Assembly (NCBI RefSeq): GCF_001577265.1
Contig: NZ_CP014517.1
Span: 186,001 to 250,000, forward strand
Length of the DNA stretch: 64,000 nt
Direction: 5' to 3'
Source: Variovorax sp. PAMC 28711
GTDB taxonomy: Bacteria; Pseudomonadota; Gammaproteobacteria; Burkholderiales; Burkholderiaceae_C
Shown here piece by piece: positions 20,231 through 30,282 of this stretch; the stretch's first letter is position 1, and each line of letters starts with the position of its first letter. Made by a program: the position numbers and the translations under genes. A model generated the notes under the pieces. That model did not search any database. It was not told the DNA's origin and saw only the letters and a program-made list of their open reading frames with translations.

Positions 20231-21850
20231 TCAGGCTTTTGCCTTGGCCTTCACGTAGCGGCCGGGGGCGGGCTCCGTGGCCTTGTAGGCCGAGCCCTTG
20301 CCATAAGTCTTGGGTGCGGGGATCTGCTTGCCGCCGTGGCCCTTCAGCCACTTCGACCAGTCGGTCCACCAGCTGCCCGGATGCTCCTGGGCACCGGCCA
20401 GCCATTCGGGCTGCGTCGTCGGCAGCTTGCCGTCTTCGCGAATCCAGTGGCTGCGCTTGTTCTTGGCGGGCGGGTTGATCACGCCGGCGATGTGGCCCGA
20501 CGCGCCCATCACGAAACGCTTCTTGCCCTTGAGCAGTTGCGTCGATGCGTAGGCGCCGCCGATCGGCACGATGTGGTCTTCGCGCGAGCCATAGATGTAC
20601 ACGGGGGCGTCGATCGCGCCGAGGTCGATTGGCGCGCCGCACACCGTGAGCGCGCCCGGTACCTTGAGCTTGTTCTCGTGGTACGTGTTGCGCAGATACC
20701 AGGTGTAGAAAGGGCCCGGAAGATTGGTCGCGTCACTGTTCCAGTAGAGCAGGTCGAACGGGGGTGGCGTCTCGCCCTTGAGGTAGTTGCCGACGACGTA
20801 GTTCCACACCAGGTCGTTCGGCCGCAGGAAACTGAAGGTCGACGCCAGGTCGCTGCCGGGCAGCAAGCCGCCGTCGCCCATCTGCATCTCGCGGAACTTG
20901 ACCATCGTCTCGTCGATGAAGATGTCGAGGATGCCGGTGTCGTCGAAGTCGAGCAGCGTGGTGAGCAGCGTGACCGACGCAGCCGGCTTCTCGCCGCGAG
21001 CCGCCAGCACCGCCAGCGCGGTGCTCAGGATCGTGCCGCCGACGCAGAAACCGAGGGCATTGATCTGCTTGCTGCCGCTGATGGCCTGCACGGTGTGGAT
21101 CGCCTGGATGGCGGCATCTTCGATGTACTGGTCCCAGGTGCAGTCGCGCAGCGACTCGTCGGGATTGCGCCAGCTCACCACGAACACCCGGTGCCCCTGC
21201 TCGTTGGCGTAGCGGATCAGCGAGTTTTCGGGCTGCAGGTCGAGGATGTAGAACTTGTTGATGCACGGTGGCACCAGCAGGAACGGGCGCTCGTACACCT
21301 TGGCGGTGAGCGGCTTGTATTCGAGCAACTGGAACAGCTCGTTCTCGAACACCACCGCGCCTTCGGTGGTCGCTACGTTGCGGCCGACTTCGAAGGCGCT
21401 CTCGTCCGTCATGCTCACATGGCCCTGCTTCATGTCGTGCAGCAGGTTGTGGATGCCCTTGGCGATGCTCTCGCCCTGGGTGTCGATTGCACGCTTCTGC
21501 GCCTCGGCATTGAACGCGAGCGAGTTGCTTGGCGATGCGGCCGCCATCCACTGCTCGACAGCGAAGCGCAGGCGCGACTTGGTCTTGGGATCGGCCTCGA
21601 TCGCTTCGACCATGTTCAGCATCGTCCGGCCGTTCAGCAGGTACACGGCGGCGGTGAACGACGACACCGGATTGCTGCCCCAAGCCTCGCCGGCAAAGCG
21701 TTTGTCGGTGACGGGTTTGATGCTCAGGCCCTGACGCCAGAGGTCGCCCGCTTCGGCCAGGTAGTCCTGTTGCAGCTGCTGCAGTTTGTCTTGCGAAAAA
21801 CTGAACGGGGGCGCATCCAGCGGGGCACCCCCTGTGGCTTCTTGTGTCAT
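20231..21850 (-). CDS. phbC: Class I poly(3-hydroxyalkanoate) synthase
   Basis: Polymerises (R)-3-hydroxybutyryl-CoA at the PHB granule surface. 539 residues from the ATG with AGGA upstream; an alternative ATG at 21916 would add 22 residues. The lipase-like box has the PHA-synthase cysteine: GFCVGG, Cys269. Later come the catalytic Asp (SREDHIVP) and His (GASGHIAGV). The motif [17 protein letters not shown] is typical of class I enzymes. It forms an operon with phbA; the reductase phbB lies elsewhere. Confidence 0.95.
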   Translation of the reverse strand: MTQEATGGAPLDAPPFSFSQDKLQQLQQDYLAEAGDLWRQGLSIKPVTDKRFAGEAWGSNPVSSFTAAVYLLNGRTMLNMVEAIEADPKTKSRLRFAVEQWMAAASPSNSLAFNAEAQKRAIDTQGESIAKGIHNLLHDMKQGHVSMTDESAFEVGRNVATTEGAVVFENELFQLLEYKPLTAKVYERPFLLVPPCINKFYILDLQPENSLIRYANEQGHRVFVVSWRNPDESLRDCTWDQYIEDAAIQAIHTVQAISGSKQINALGFCVGGTILSTALAVLAARGEKPAASVTLLTTLLDFDDTGILDIFIDETMVKFREMQMGDGGLLPGSDLASTFSFLRPNDLVWNYVVGNYLKGETPPPFDLLYWNSDATNLPGPFYTWYLRNTYHENKLKVPGALTVCGAPIDLGAIDAPVYIYGSREDHIVPIGGAYASTQLLKGKKRFVMGASGHIAGVINPPAKNKRSHWIREDGKLPTTQPEWLAGAQEHPGSWWTDWSKWLKGHGGKQIPAPKTYGKGSAYKATEPAPGRYVKAKAKA

Positions 21851-21892
21851 GGTGTTTCCTGCTGCCTCGCCTTGTCCGGATGGCTTTTCAGT

Positions 21893-22204
21893 ATGCTGTA
21901 TTTCATGCTGATCCATCTCGTTGTCATTGCCTGGGGTTACGTCGTCGTGATGATGGCGGTGGCGGAGGCCACCAGCACCACCGGAACGGTGCTGGGAGCG
22001 ATCTTCACATTTCTTCTTTACGGTTTGCTGCCGATCGCATTGGTGGTTTACCTGATGCTGGCGCCCGCTCGGGGCCGCGCCAACAAGGCGCGCGAACTCG
22101 CCGCGCAAGAGGCCGCGCGGCGCGGCGCTGCGGCGTCACCCCTTCCAGACGAGGGCGGCGAAGCGGCCGGTGACGCCGTCGCGCCGGTACGAGAAAAACT
22201 GTGA
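21893..22204 (+). CDS. Small hypothetical membrane protein, divergent from phbC
   Basis: 103 residues (99 from an internal ATG at 21905). Two hydrophobic segments are seen (LIHLVVIAWGYVVVMMAVAE and IFTFLLYGLLPIALVVYLML), followed by a charged, alanine-rich cytoplasmic tail. Its last 69 bases overlap the convergent pgeF gene. Function unknown. The divergent start only 42 bases from phbC means a shared promoter region. Confidence 0.65.
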   Translation: MLYFMLIHLVVIAWGYVVVMMAVAEATSTTGTVLGAIFTFLLYGLLPIALVVYLMLAPARGRANKARELAAQEAARRGAAASPLPDEGGEAAGDAVAPVREKL

Positions 22205-22867
22205 CGAGTTGTTGAAGGTGCACCAGGGCTCGCTGCCGTCGTTGCCGTAGACCGCGTCAACGCCCATGGCGAGCAGCCGTTGCCGCGCGAGTGCGGGCAG
22301 GTCGGCCATCCATTTCCCCGGCGACGCCGAGGGTGCAAAGCATTGCGCTGCGGCGGGCGACTGCGCCTCGAACGCGGCCTTCACCTCGGCGCCGACCTCG
22401 AACGCCTTCGGACCGATGCACGGGCCGAGCCACGCCATCGTCGGAAGACCGCTGCCGAAATGGCCGAACGCCTGCTCCAGTGCGCCGCTTGCCAACCCGC
22501 GCCAGCCGGCATGCACCGCCGCCACCCGATCGCCCGCGGCATCGGTGAAGAGCACCGGCAAACAATCGGCGACCATGATCGTGCAGGCCACGCCGGTCGC
22601 CGTGGTGGTGCAGCCATCGGCCACCGTGCCGTCGGGCGTCTGCGCATCGAGCACCGCCACGTCGGTCGAATGCACCTGCTGCAAGAACACCGGCCGGACT
22701 GCTGCGGTGCCCGCCAGCCGCGCGCGGTTGGCGGCCACGTCCTGCACCTGGTCGCCGACATGGTCTCCGAGGTTGAGGCTGTCATAGCGCCCGGTCGACA
22801 CGCCGCCGCTGCGCGTGGTGCACAGCGCCCGCACATGGGCGGGCGCGGGCCAGTCGGGCGTGAGCAT
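22136..22867 (-). CDS. pgeF: Peptidoglycan editing factor / polyphenol oxidase (laccase-domain, YfiH family)
   Basis: 243-residue protein of the DUF152/YfiH family. The metal or active-site residues are recognisable: QQVHSTDV (His), VADCLPVLF (Cys) and HAGWRG (His). In E. coli, PgeF removes L-serine wrongly placed in peptidoglycan stem precursors; other members were reported as laccases or purine nucleosidases. It starts within the stop of maiA (TGATG), so the two are translationally coupled. Confidence 0.9.
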   Translation of the reverse strand: MLTPDWPAPAHVRALCTTRSGGVSTGRYDSLNLGDHVGDQVQDVAANRARLAGTAAVRPVFLQQVHSTDVAVLDAQTPDGTVADGCTTTATGVACTIMVADCLPVLFTDAAGDRVAAVHAGWRGLASGALEQAFGHFGSGLPTMAWLGPCIGPKAFEVGAEVKAAFEAQSPAAAQCFAPSASPGKWMADLPALARQRLLAMGVDAVYGNDGSEPWCTFNNSSQFFSYRRDGVTGRFAALVWKG

Positions 22868-23508
22868 CACGGTTCCGCGTCGGGGCAATGCGATGGTTGC
22901 GCGCGCTGGAAGGCGTCGAGTTCCATGCAGGCGTGGTACGCCGCCATGGTGCGCGGCAGCCCGCCGAGATCGCACTCGAAACGCTGCGCGTTGAAGATCT
23001 GCGGCACCAGGCAGCAATCGGCCAGCGTTGGCGTGTTGCCCCAGCAATAGATGCCTGCTGGATGCTGCAACAGCTGGCGCTCGAAAGCCTCCAGTCCCTC
23101 GCGCACCCAATGGCGGTACCAGGCGTTTTTGGCGGCCTCGTCGAGCTTGAGTTCGCGCACCAGGTACTTCAAGACGCGCAGGTTGTTGACCGGATGGATC
23201 TCGCAGGCAATGGACTGCGCCAGGGCCCGCACATGGGCGCGACCGACCGGGTCGCGCGGCAGCAGCGGCGGTTCGGGCCGGGTCTCGTCGAGGTACTCGA
23301 TGATCGCCAGCGATTGCGAGAAACGCTGGTCATCGTCTTCGAGCAACGGCACCAGTTGGTCGGCGGAAATCGCGGCGTAGGAACCAGCGAGATGCTCGCC
23401 GCGCGCAATGTGGACCGACAGGTAATCGAAGTCCAGACCCTTGAGATTGAGCGCGATGCGCACGCGGTAGGAGGCGGACGACCGGAAGTAGTTGTGCAGC
23501 TTCATCAT
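22867..23508 (-). CDS. maiA: Maleylacetoacetate isomerase (GST zeta class)
   Basis: Glutathione-dependent cis-trans isomerase of tyrosine/homogentisate or gentisate breakdown. 213 residues, beginning MMKLHNYFRSSASYRVRIAL with the zeta-class SSASYRVR active-site motif. The C-terminal helical domain has LADCCLVPQIFNAQRF, also typical. It is divergent from a fumarylacetoacetate-hydrolase-family gene that could act next in the pathway. Confidence 0.92.
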   Translation of the reverse strand: MMKLHNYFRSSASYRVRIALNLKGLDFDYLSVHIARGEHLAGSYAAISADQLVPLLEDDDQRFSQSLAIIEYLDETRPEPPLLPRDPVGRAHVRALAQSIACEIHPVNNLRVLKYLVRELKLDEAAKNAWYRHWVREGLEAFERQLLQHPAGIYCWGNTPTLADCCLVPQIFNAQRFECDLGGLPRTMAAYHACMELDAFQRAQPSHCPDAEP

Positions 23509-23616
23509 CCGGCAAGCATAGCGGCGCCGGCGACGGCTGCGACCCTCTGGCACACTGCCGTTTTCCCCTTTTCCCTCTTCCCGATCCATCATCTGGTTCA
23601 AAAAGGACACGACGTC

Positions 23617-24318
23617 ATGGCCTCCGAGTTTGTTGTCACGCCGCCCACCGCGGTTTCCATTCCTGTCGCCGGGCAACGCGCCCGCTTCCCGGTGCGCCGC
23701 GTCTACTGCGTCGGTCGCAACTACGAAGATCACGCCAAGGAGATGGGCTTCACCGGTCGCGAGCCGCCTTTCTTCTTCCTGAAGCCGGCCGATGCACTGG
23801 TGGTCGTTGGCGAGGGCGAGACCGGCACCATGCCCTACCCGACGCTGACGAAAAACCTGCACCACGAAATCGAGCTCGTGGCCTGCATCGGCACCGGCGG
23901 CAAGAACATCCAGGCCGCCGACGCGATGAAGCACATCTACGGCTACGCGGTCGGTCTCGACATGACGCGTCGCGACCTGCAGGGCGAAATGAAAAAGCAG
24001 GGCCGGCCCTGGGAAATTGGCAAGGCTTTCGACCAGAGCGCGCCCATCGGGCCGATCGTTCCGGCCGCCGCTGCGGGCGACATCGTCAACGCCGACATTT
24101 CGCTCACCGTGAACGGAACCGACCGCCAGCACAGCAACCTCGCCAAGCTGATCTGGAACATGGCCGAAACCATCGAGCAGATGTCGACCGCCTGGGAGCT
24201 GCAACCCGGCGACCTGATTTTCACCGGCACGCCCGAAGGCGTGGCCGCCGTGGTGCAGGGCGACACGCTGGTCGGCACTGTGGCCGGCTTGCCGACCCTC
24301 ACCGTCAAGATCGTCTAG
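23617..24318 (+). CDS. Fumarylacetoacetate hydrolase family protein (fumarylpyruvate hydrolase-like)
   Basis: 233-residue FAH-fold hydrolase. Motifs: [13 protein letters not shown] near the N-terminus; the metal-binding Glu pair in [24 protein letters not shown]; and the C-terminal [13 protein letters not shown]. The start follows AAAAGGACAC. This short form often cleaves fumarylpyruvate or acylpyruvates. With maiA next door, a gentisate-type (maleylpyruvate to fumarylpyruvate to pyruvate) or homogentisate-type route is plausible; the exact substrate cannot be told. Confidence 0.9.
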   Translation: MASEFVVTPPTAVSIPVAGQRARFPVRRVYCVGRNYEDHAKEMGFTGREPPFFFLKPADALVVVGEGETGTMPYPTLTKNLHHEIELVACIGTGGKNIQAADAMKHIYGYAVGLDMTRRDLQGEMKKQGRPWEIGKAFDQSAPIGPIVPAAAAGDIVNADISLTVNGTDRQHSNLAKLIWNMAETIEQMSTAWELQPGDLIFTGTPEGVAAVVQGDTLVGTVAGLPTLTVKIV

Positions 24319-24344
24319 TCGCAACCTCGCGAGCGCCATCCGCC

Positions 24345-24896
24345 ATGCCCTTTCGCGTCCCGATCAAGCACTGCAAAAACTGCGGCACCGCGGTGGTCTA
24401 CCGCATTCCGGACGACGGCGACACCAAGGACCGTGCCGTCTGTCCGAACTGCAACACCATCCACTACGAAAACCCGCTCAACGTGGTCGGCACTATTCCG
24501 GTTCTGGGCGATCGCGTGCTGCTGTGCAAGCGCAACATCGAACCCCGCTGGGGCAAATGGACCCTGCCTGCCGGCTTCATGGAGCTGAACGAATCGGCAT
24601 CGCAAGGCGCCGCGCGCGAAACCGACGAAGAGGCGGGCGCGCATTTCGAGATGCAGGGCCTGTTCGCGGTGATGAGCGTGGTGCGTGTCGGGCAGGTGCA
24701 TCTGTTCTACCGCGCCAAGCTGCTCGACGAGGTGTTCGACCCCGGCCACGAAACCATCGAAGCGAAGCTGTTTCTCGAAGAAGAAATCCCGTGGGACGAG
24801 ATCGCCTTCCGGACGGTTCGGGAGGCACTCGAGCGTTTCTTCGCCGACCGCAAACGCGGCAGCTTCGACACCGTCCACACCCTCGACATCGAATGA
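24345..24896 (+). CDS. NUDIX hydrolase with N-terminal zinc ribbon
   Basis: 183 residues. A zinc ribbon (CKNCGT and CPNCNT) covers residues 10-37, then a NUDIX domain with the full box [20 protein letters not shown]. This layout is shared with NudC-like and ADP-ribose-type pyrophosphatases that clear oxidised or toxic nucleoside diphosphates. Substrate unknown. Its stop overlaps the start of creA. Confidence 0.9.
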   Translation: MPFRVPIKHCKNCGTAVVYRIPDDGDTKDRAVCPNCNTIHYENPLNVVGTIPVLGDRVLLCKRNIEPRWGKWTLPAGFMELNESASQGAARETDEEAGAHFEMQGLFAVMSVVRVGQVHLFYRAKLLDEVFDPGHETIEAKLFLEEEIPWDEIAFRTVREALERFFADRKRGSFDTVHTLDIE

Positions 24897-25384
24897 GATT
24901 CATGAAGACTCTGACCCGTGCGACCCTCCTGACCTGTGCTCTCGGGCTCACGCTGTTCGCCGGCGCGCACGCCGAAATCGTGGGCGATGTCGACACCGCC
25001 TTCAAGCTCATCGGCCCGGACCACAAGATCGTGGTCGAGGCCTACGACGACCCCAAGGTCAACGGCGTGACCTGCTACGTCTCGCGCGCCAAGACCGGCG
25101 GCATCTCCGGCGCGATCGGCCTCGCCGAAGACAAGGCCGAAGCCTCGATCGCGTGCCGCCAGGTCGGCCCCGTGAGCTTCACCGAGCCCCTGAAGAAGCG
25201 CGACGAGATCTTCAGCGAACGGCTGTCTGTCCTGTTCAAGCGCCTGCGCGTGGTCCGCATGGTCGATTCGCGGCGCAACACGCTGGTCTACCTCACCTAC
25301 TCCGACCTGCTGATCGACGGCTCGCCCAAGAACGGCGTGACCGCCGTGCCGATCGATCGGGCGATGCCTATTCCGGTCAAGTGA
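24893..25384 (+). CDS. creA: CreA family protein (periplasmic)
   Basis: 163 residues from the overlapping ATG (ATGA), or 160 from an ATG nine bases on. A signal peptide [20 protein letters not shown] ends in AHA. The mature part shows the CreA pattern: [50 protein letters not shown] and [17 protein letters not shown]. The molecular role of CreA is not known. Confidence 0.9.
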   Translation: MRFMKTLTRATLLTCALGLTLFAGAHAEIVGDVDTAFKLIGPDHKIVVEAYDDPKVNGVTCYVSRAKTGGISGAIGLAEDKAEASIACRQVGPVSFTEPLKKRDEIFSERLSVLFKRLRVVRMVDSRRNTLVYLTYSDLLIDGSPKNGVTAVPIDRAMPIPVK

Positions 25385-25388
25385 TCCG

Positions 25389-27128
25389 ATGACGGCCCTC
25401 GCACCCGGTAACGCGGTGCGCGAGCTATACAGCGCGCTCTGGCAATACGCCGCCGGTGCCCGCGGCCAGCTCATCGGCGCGAGCGCGCTGCTCACCGCGT
25501 CGCAGCTCATCCGGCTCACGATGCCGTGGATTGCGGCCCAGGCCATCAATGCGCTTCAGCGCGGCGAAATCGCCGCGTCGGGTCGCTGGATCGTGCTGTT
25601 GCTCGGCGTGTATCTTTTCTCGTGGTTGCTGCATGGCCCAGGCCGCGTGCTGGAGCGCAACGTCGGCGTGCGGGTGCGCGAAACACTGGCCGATACGCTC
25701 TACGCGCGCATCGCCGGCGCACCGCTGACCTGGCACGACGGCCACCATTCGGGCGAACTTCAGCACCGCGTTCACCAGGCCAGCCGCGCACTGTCCGACT
25801 TCGCGCAAAACCAGTTCGTGTACCTGCAGAACGCGGTCAACTTCGTCGGTCCGCTCATTGCGCTCGCATTGCTTTCGACGGTGAGCGGCGCGACAGCGAT
25901 GGTCGGCTACGTGGTGATCGCCGCCGTCATCCTGCGCTTCGACCGCGCGATCATGTTGCTGGCCCGCACCGAAAACGACGCCGACCGCCGCTACGTGGCC
26001 GCCCTGCTCGACTTCATCGGCAACGCGTCGACGGTGGTCGGCCTGCGGCTGCAGCAGGCGTCGCGCTCGCTGCTCGGCCGGCGCATGGCGGCGGTCTCGG
26101 CGCCGCTCAAGCGCGCGGTGGTGCTCAACGAAGGAAAGTGGTTCGCGGTCGACCTGATGGGCCTGTCGCTGACCTGGGCGCTGGTCGTGCTCTATGTGTG
26201 GCAGACCCGCACGCCGGGCCAGGCGGTCATGCTGGGCGGCGTCTTCATGATCTACCAGTACGCGCAGCAAACCGCGTCGGTCGTCGGTTCGATGGCGGCC
26301 AACTTCCAGAGCTTCGCGCGCATGCACACCGACTTTCAAAGCGCGGCACCCCTGTGGAACACGCCCTCGGCGCCAGCCGGTGCCGCGCAAGCGATCGACC
26401 GCGAGACGCCCTGGAAACACCTCGCCATCCGCGGCCTGCGCTGGGGCTACGCCGACGCCTCGCGCGGTGGCGGTTTGCACGACGTGACGCTCGACCTGCG
26501 GCGCGGGCAGCGCATCGCGCTGGTCGGGCCGAGCGGCGGCGGCAAGAGCACGCTGCTGCGGGTGCTGGCCGGCCTCTACCTCCCGACGCAAGGGACGCTC
26601 GCCTTCGACGACGCGCCTCTCCGCGAATGGGCCTCGCTGCGCAAGCTCGCCACGCTGATCCCGCAGGAGACCGAAGTCTTCGAGGCCAGCGTGCGCGAAA
26701 ACCTGACCTTCGGCGAAGCGCACGAACACGCATCGCTCGACGCCGCACTGCATGCCAGCGCGTTCGACGAGGTGCTCGCCGCCATGAACGGCAGCCTCGA
26801 CACACCGCTTACCGAGCGCGGCTTCAACCTCTCGGGCGGACAGCGACAACGACTGTGCCTCGCGCGCGGCGTGCTCGCGGCCGAGGGAAGTTCGCTGCTG
26901 CTGCTCGACGAACCCACCAGCGCGCTCGATGCCGCCACCGAGGCGCGCGTGCTCACGCGAATCGCCGCGCATTTTCCTGGCGCGTGCCTGATCGCGTCGA
27001 TCCACCGGCTGAGCGTGCTGGACCATTTCGACACGGTGGTGTTGATGGAATCAGGACGTGTGCGGGATGTCGGCCCGCGTGACGAAGTGCTCGCGCGCCA
27101 GCCGCAACTGCGTACAGCCACGAGGTAA
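25389..27128 (+). CDS. ABC transporter, fused permease and ATPase (exporter type)
   Basis: 579 residues: about six membrane helices in the first 320 residues, then an ATPase domain with Walker A GPSGGGKST, signature LSGGQRQRLCLARG, Walker B LLLLDEPTSALD and the switch histidine in SIHRLSVLDHFD. This is the half-transporter exporter layout that works as a homodimer, as in lipid or multidrug exporters. It starts four bases after creA, so it belongs to the NUDIX-creA operon. Substrate not identifiable. Confidence 0.88.
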   Translation: MTALAPGNAVRELYSALWQYAAGARGQLIGASALLTASQLIRLTMPWIAAQAINALQRGEIAASGRWIVLLLGVYLFSWLLHGPGRVLERNVGVRVRETLADTLYARIAGAPLTWHDGHHSGELQHRVHQASRALSDFAQNQFVYLQNAVNFVGPLIALALLSTVSGATAMVGYVVIAAVILRFDRAIMLLARTENDADRRYVAALLDFIGNASTVVGLRLQQASRSLLGRRMAAVSAPLKRAVVLNEGKWFAVDLMGLSLTWALVVLYVWQTRTPGQAVMLGGVFMIYQYAQQTASVVGSMAANFQSFARMHTDFQSAAPLWNTPSAPAGAAQAIDRETPWKHLAIRGLRWGYADASRGGGLHDVTLDLRRGQRIALVGPSGGGKSTLLRVLAGLYLPTQGTLAFDDAPLREWASLRKLATLIPQETEVFEASVRENLTFGEAHEHASLDAALHASAFDEVLAAMNGSLDTPLTERGFNLSGGQRQRLCLARGVLAAEGSSLLLLDEPTSALDAATEARVLTRIAAHFPGACLIASIHRLSVLDHFDTVVLMESGRVRDVGPRDEVLARQPQLRTATR

Positions 27129-27178
27129 AAAAGGGCTACAACGGAACCTGAACGCACCGATTGCGTTCCAATCGCCCC

Positions 27179-27688
27179 ATGCAACCCTCGACTCTTGTCA
27201 TCCGCACCGGCCTCGTGCTGATCGCCGCCGCCGCACTGGTGGCCTGCCAGACCACGCCGTTGCCCTCCAACGCGCCATCCGTGCAACCGGTGCCCGGGGT
27301 GCCCGCACCGAAACCGCCGTCGGCTTTCATTCGCCCCGCCAACGGCCCGACGATCGCGCGTTTCGACGGCAATCAGAGCAAGGGGCTGGACATTGCCGGC
27401 AACCAGGGCGATCCCGTGGTGGCGTCGCGCGACGGCCGCGTGGTGATCGTGAGCGACGCGCTGCGCCAGTACGGCACGATGATCATCGTGAAGCACGACG
27501 AAACCTACCTCACGGCCTACGCCAATCTCGACCGTGCACTGGTCAAGGAAAACGATGTGGTGCGCCAGGGCCAGAAGATCGCCGAGATGGGCAAGAGCGG
27601 CACCGACCGCGTCAAGCTGCACTTCGAGGTGCGAAAGAAAGGCGTGGCGGTGAACCCCGAACCCTACCTGGACGGCAGGGCCCGGTAG
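27179..27688 (+). CDS. Lipoprotein with degenerate LytM/M23 domain (NlpD/EnvC-like)
   Basis: 169-residue lipoprotein: signal with lipobox LVAC, a proline-rich linker, then an M23/LytM fold (IARFDGNQSKGLDIAGNQGD, VIVSDALRQYGTMIIVKHD, VKLHFEVRKKGVAVNPEPYL). The zinc ligands are incomplete: the HxxxD histidine is replaced (SKGLD) and the HxH pair is KLH. The protein is therefore probably not a peptidase but an activator of cell-wall amidases, like NlpD or EnvC. It ends one base from the convergent eptA gene. Confidence 0.85.
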   Translation: MQPSTLVIRTGLVLIAAAALVACQTTPLPSNAPSVQPVPGVPAPKPPSAFIRPANGPTIARFDGNQSKGLDIAGNQGDPVVASRDGRVVIVSDALRQYGTMIIVKHDETYLTAYANLDRALVKENDVVRQGQKIAEMGKSGTDRVKLHFEVRKKGVAVNPEPYLDGRAR

Positions 27689-27689
27689 T

Positions 27690-29444
27690 TCAGCCGGCGG
27701 TGCGGCATCCGGCGAACATGTCGAGCGCCGGCTTGTAGCTCGGCGATTGCACATCCATCACACCCAGGGCGGTGTGATACAGGTTGTCATGCGTGTAGGC
27801 CTTGTCGAGGTTGCCCTGCAGACAACGCGTCGACAACTTCTCGCGCTGCTGCATGCCTTCGCTGAACCAAGCGACGAGCGGAACATGCTTCTGCACTTCG
27901 GGCGCGATGCTGTACGGCAAGCCATGCAGAAAAAGCCCGTACTCGCCCAATGATTCACCGTGATCGCTCTGGTACAGCATGGCGGTGTCGTAGGTCTTGG
28001 ACTGCGACTTGAGCCAGTCGATGGTTTTGGCGAGCACGCGATCGGTGTTGCGGATCGAGTTGTCGTAGCCGTTCAGCAGCTCGGCGTGCGCGCACTCGGC
28101 CAGCGCATTGCTCTTGCACTCGGGGTTGAACGCTTTCACGTCGGCGGGCGAGCGCTTGTAGTACGCCGGGCCGTGGCTTCCCATCTGGTGCATCACCAAC
28201 ACCACCCCCTTGTTGCGGCGCTCAGCTGGCAAACCGGCGAGGCGCGCATCAAGCCCGTTGAGCAGGGCCTGGTCGAGGCACTCGTCACCATCGCACAGCG
28301 CGGCCTTCGTTTCGGGCGACAGGCCATTCACGGCAAACGCGTTCGGGATGCGATTGCAGACGTCCTTGCAGCCCGCCTGGTTCTCGATCCAGAAGACAGC
28401 GAGGCCGGAGGCCTGAAGCACATCCAGCAGGTTCTCGTAGTCGTCCTTGCGAGACTCGAACGCCGTCTTGCCGAGCGGTGAAAACATGCACGGCACCGAG
28501 GCCAACGTGTTGGTACCGCACGAATGCACATTGCGATAGCTCAAGACATCGCGCTTGGCCAGCTCCGGTGTGGTGTCGCGCGCGTAGCCGTTGAGCGCGA
28601 AGTGGTCTGCACGGGCGGTCTCGCCGACCACGATCACGAACAAAGGCGGACGCGCCTGCCCTGCGTAAGTGGCGCCGAGCGCCACGCCACCCGTCATCGG
28701 AATGAGCTTGCGGCTGTGTTGGAGCAGCGGACGCAACGCTACCGTGGAGCCCGAATACAGCGTCGCCAGCGGATTCATCATGTAGCGCAGGTGCACATTG
28801 TTGCGCATGAGCGGCGCAAGTTCGCGGTTCATCGCCATGCCGCCGCCGACGGCCACCGCGAGCGCGCCGACGCACAGCGCGAGGTTGCGCCAGGTTTGCG
28901 TCCACAGGCGCATGGGCACGATGCGCACGCGCCAGAGCCACCAGCCGGCCGGTACCGTGACCAGCATCACATTGAAGACCATGCGCCAGCTCAGCAGGTC
29001 GCCGATCTCGTGCGCATCGGTCTGGCTGGCGTTGGCCAGCATGCTGGGGTCCATCACGATGCGGTAGGCCAGCATGTAGTGCTGCACCACGGCGGCCAGC
29101 AGCACGATGGCAAACCACAGGGGCTTGACCCAGCGCGACCAGGCTGTCAGCGAGAGCAAAGCGACCGTGCCGGCCACCAACAGCAAGGCCATGCCACCCA
29201 CGCTGCGCAGGTACACGCTGGGGGCACCGCCGATGCGCGCCAGGTCGAGCCACAACGGCCAGTTGGCCGCAATGGCAAGGTACACGCTGAGCCAGAGGAC
29301 GACGTTGCGCGTGCTGCGAGGCCGGGCCATCCACGCATCGATGCGGGCAAGCCAGGCGGGGAGCGAGCGGGACGCTGGCGCAACCGGAAGATCGACCGCA
29401 GAACCGGACGAATCGGTGACGGATTGGGTGAGAGGACGGCGCAT
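27690..29444 (-). CDS. eptA: Lipid A phosphoethanolamine transferase
   Basis: 584 residues: five membrane helices in the first about 205 residues, then a periplasmic alkaline-phosphatase-type domain. The catalytic nucleophile is Thr276 in GETARAD; metal ligands are in YQSDHGESLGEYG and in LFLHGLPYSIAP. Several cysteines (VHSCGTNTLASVPCMF, NQAGCKDVC) form the usual disulfides. It adds phosphoethanolamine to lipid A, lowering its negative charge and giving cationic-peptide resistance. It forms an apparent operon with the PAP2 gene, divergent from a two-component pair. Confidence 0.93.
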   Translation of the reverse strand: MRRPLTQSVTDSSGSAVDLPVAPASRSLPAWLARIDAWMARPRSTRNVVLWLSVYLAIAANWPLWLDLARIGGAPSVYLRSVGGMALLLVAGTVALLSLTAWSRWVKPLWFAIVLLAAVVQHYMLAYRIVMDPSMLANASQTDAHEIGDLLSWRMVFNVMLVTVPAGWWLWRVRIVPMRLWTQTWRNLALCVGALAVAVGGGMAMNRELAPLMRNNVHLRYMMNPLATLYSGSTVALRPLLQHSRKLIPMTGGVALGATYAGQARPPLFVIVVGETARADHFALNGYARDTTPELAKRDVLSYRNVHSCGTNTLASVPCMFSPLGKTAFESRKDDYENLLDVLQASGLAVFWIENQAGCKDVCNRIPNAFAVNGLSPETKAALCDGDECLDQALLNGLDARLAGLPAERRNKGVVLVMHQMGSHGPAYYKRSPADVKAFNPECKSNALAECAHAELLNGYDNSIRNTDRVLAKTIDWLKSQSKTYDTAMLYQSDHGESLGEYGLFLHGLPYSIAPEVQKHVPLVAWFSEGMQQREKLSTRCLQGNLDKAYTHDNLYHTALGVMDVQSPSYKPALDMFAGCRTAG

Positions 29445-29490
29445 GCTGCGACGTTATTCAACGGGCCTGAGCCCCGCCTGAACGCGCCGC

Positions 29491-30198
29491 TCAGGAATGG
29501 TTCAGCTTCGCCTGCATGCGCGCCGCCGAGGCGCGGCCACGCCAGCCCGTCGCCACAACGTCCATTGCCAGCCCGACGGCCCAGCACACCCAGGCGGTCC
29601 ACAAAGTGTGGCTCATGTAGTGGGCGCCCCGCATCTGCTGGCCGAGACCGAGCGCGAACCCGACGACCAGCGCCACCGCAAGCCAGAGCCATGCAACCTG
29701 CGGTGCCACGCGGCGGAAAACGAACCAGCCCCCGAGGTACGCGAAGGCAGCCGACGCATGGCCTGCGGGGAAGCACTTGCCCGGCCCGCCGTCATCCACG
29801 CCCCAGGCCCAGTGCGAGACGTGCCGCGCCATGCCGCCGAACTGCCGGAGATCCCAGGGGCAGCTGGTGGCGCTGTGCGTCTTGATCATCGACACGGCCA
29901 GCACCGAGGCCAGCACGGTCAGGGCGAGCTGGAGCCGCGCGGCCTTGTCGAGCCGCCGCAAGACCCCGACGGGCCAGCCGATCGCGAGGAAAAGGCCGAT
30001 GACCAGCGCCCAGCTCGTGAAGCGCGGCACTTCGTGCATCCAGAGAATGAGGCGATGGTTGCTGCGCCACGGAAAGCCGTTCGGCGTACCGAACCACTGC
30101 GCTGCTGCGAGATCGAGCCCGGAGGCGTCCCATGCGACCACCAGGGCCAATGCGACGAGGGTGGCCACGAGCGGGCCACGAAGGTTGAAACGGGTCAT
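29491..30198 (-). CDS. PAP2-family membrane phosphatase (lipid A or undecaprenyl-PP phosphatase-like)
   Basis: 235 residues with about five to six membrane helices. Motifs: first motif degenerate (KTHSATSCPWDL), second CFPAGHASAAF (PSGH type, with Ala for Ser), third RGAHYMSHTLW (SRxxxxxHxxxD type). It resembles LpxE/PgpB-like phosphatases. It lies just upstream of eptA in the same direction; PAP2 enzymes next to eptA often act on lipid A, but undecaprenyl pyrophosphate is an equal possibility. Confidence 0.88.
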   Translation of the reverse strand: MTRFNLRGPLVATLVALALVVAWDASGLDLAAAQWFGTPNGFPWRSNHRLILWMHEVPRFTSWALVIGLFLAIGWPVGVLRRLDKAARLQLALTVLASVLAVSMIKTHSATSCPWDLRQFGGMARHVSHWAWGVDDGGPGKCFPAGHASAAFAYLGGWFVFRRVAPQVAWLWLAVALVVGFALGLGQQMRGAHYMSHTLWTAWVCWAVGLAMDVVATGWRGRASAARMQAKLNHS

Positions 30199-30282
30199 GC
30201 GAGGCGCGAGCGTAGGCACCTCGACTGAACGCAGCCTGAAGCCGAGCCGATAGACTTCCGGTTTTGGGTCCGAGAGGTTGGC

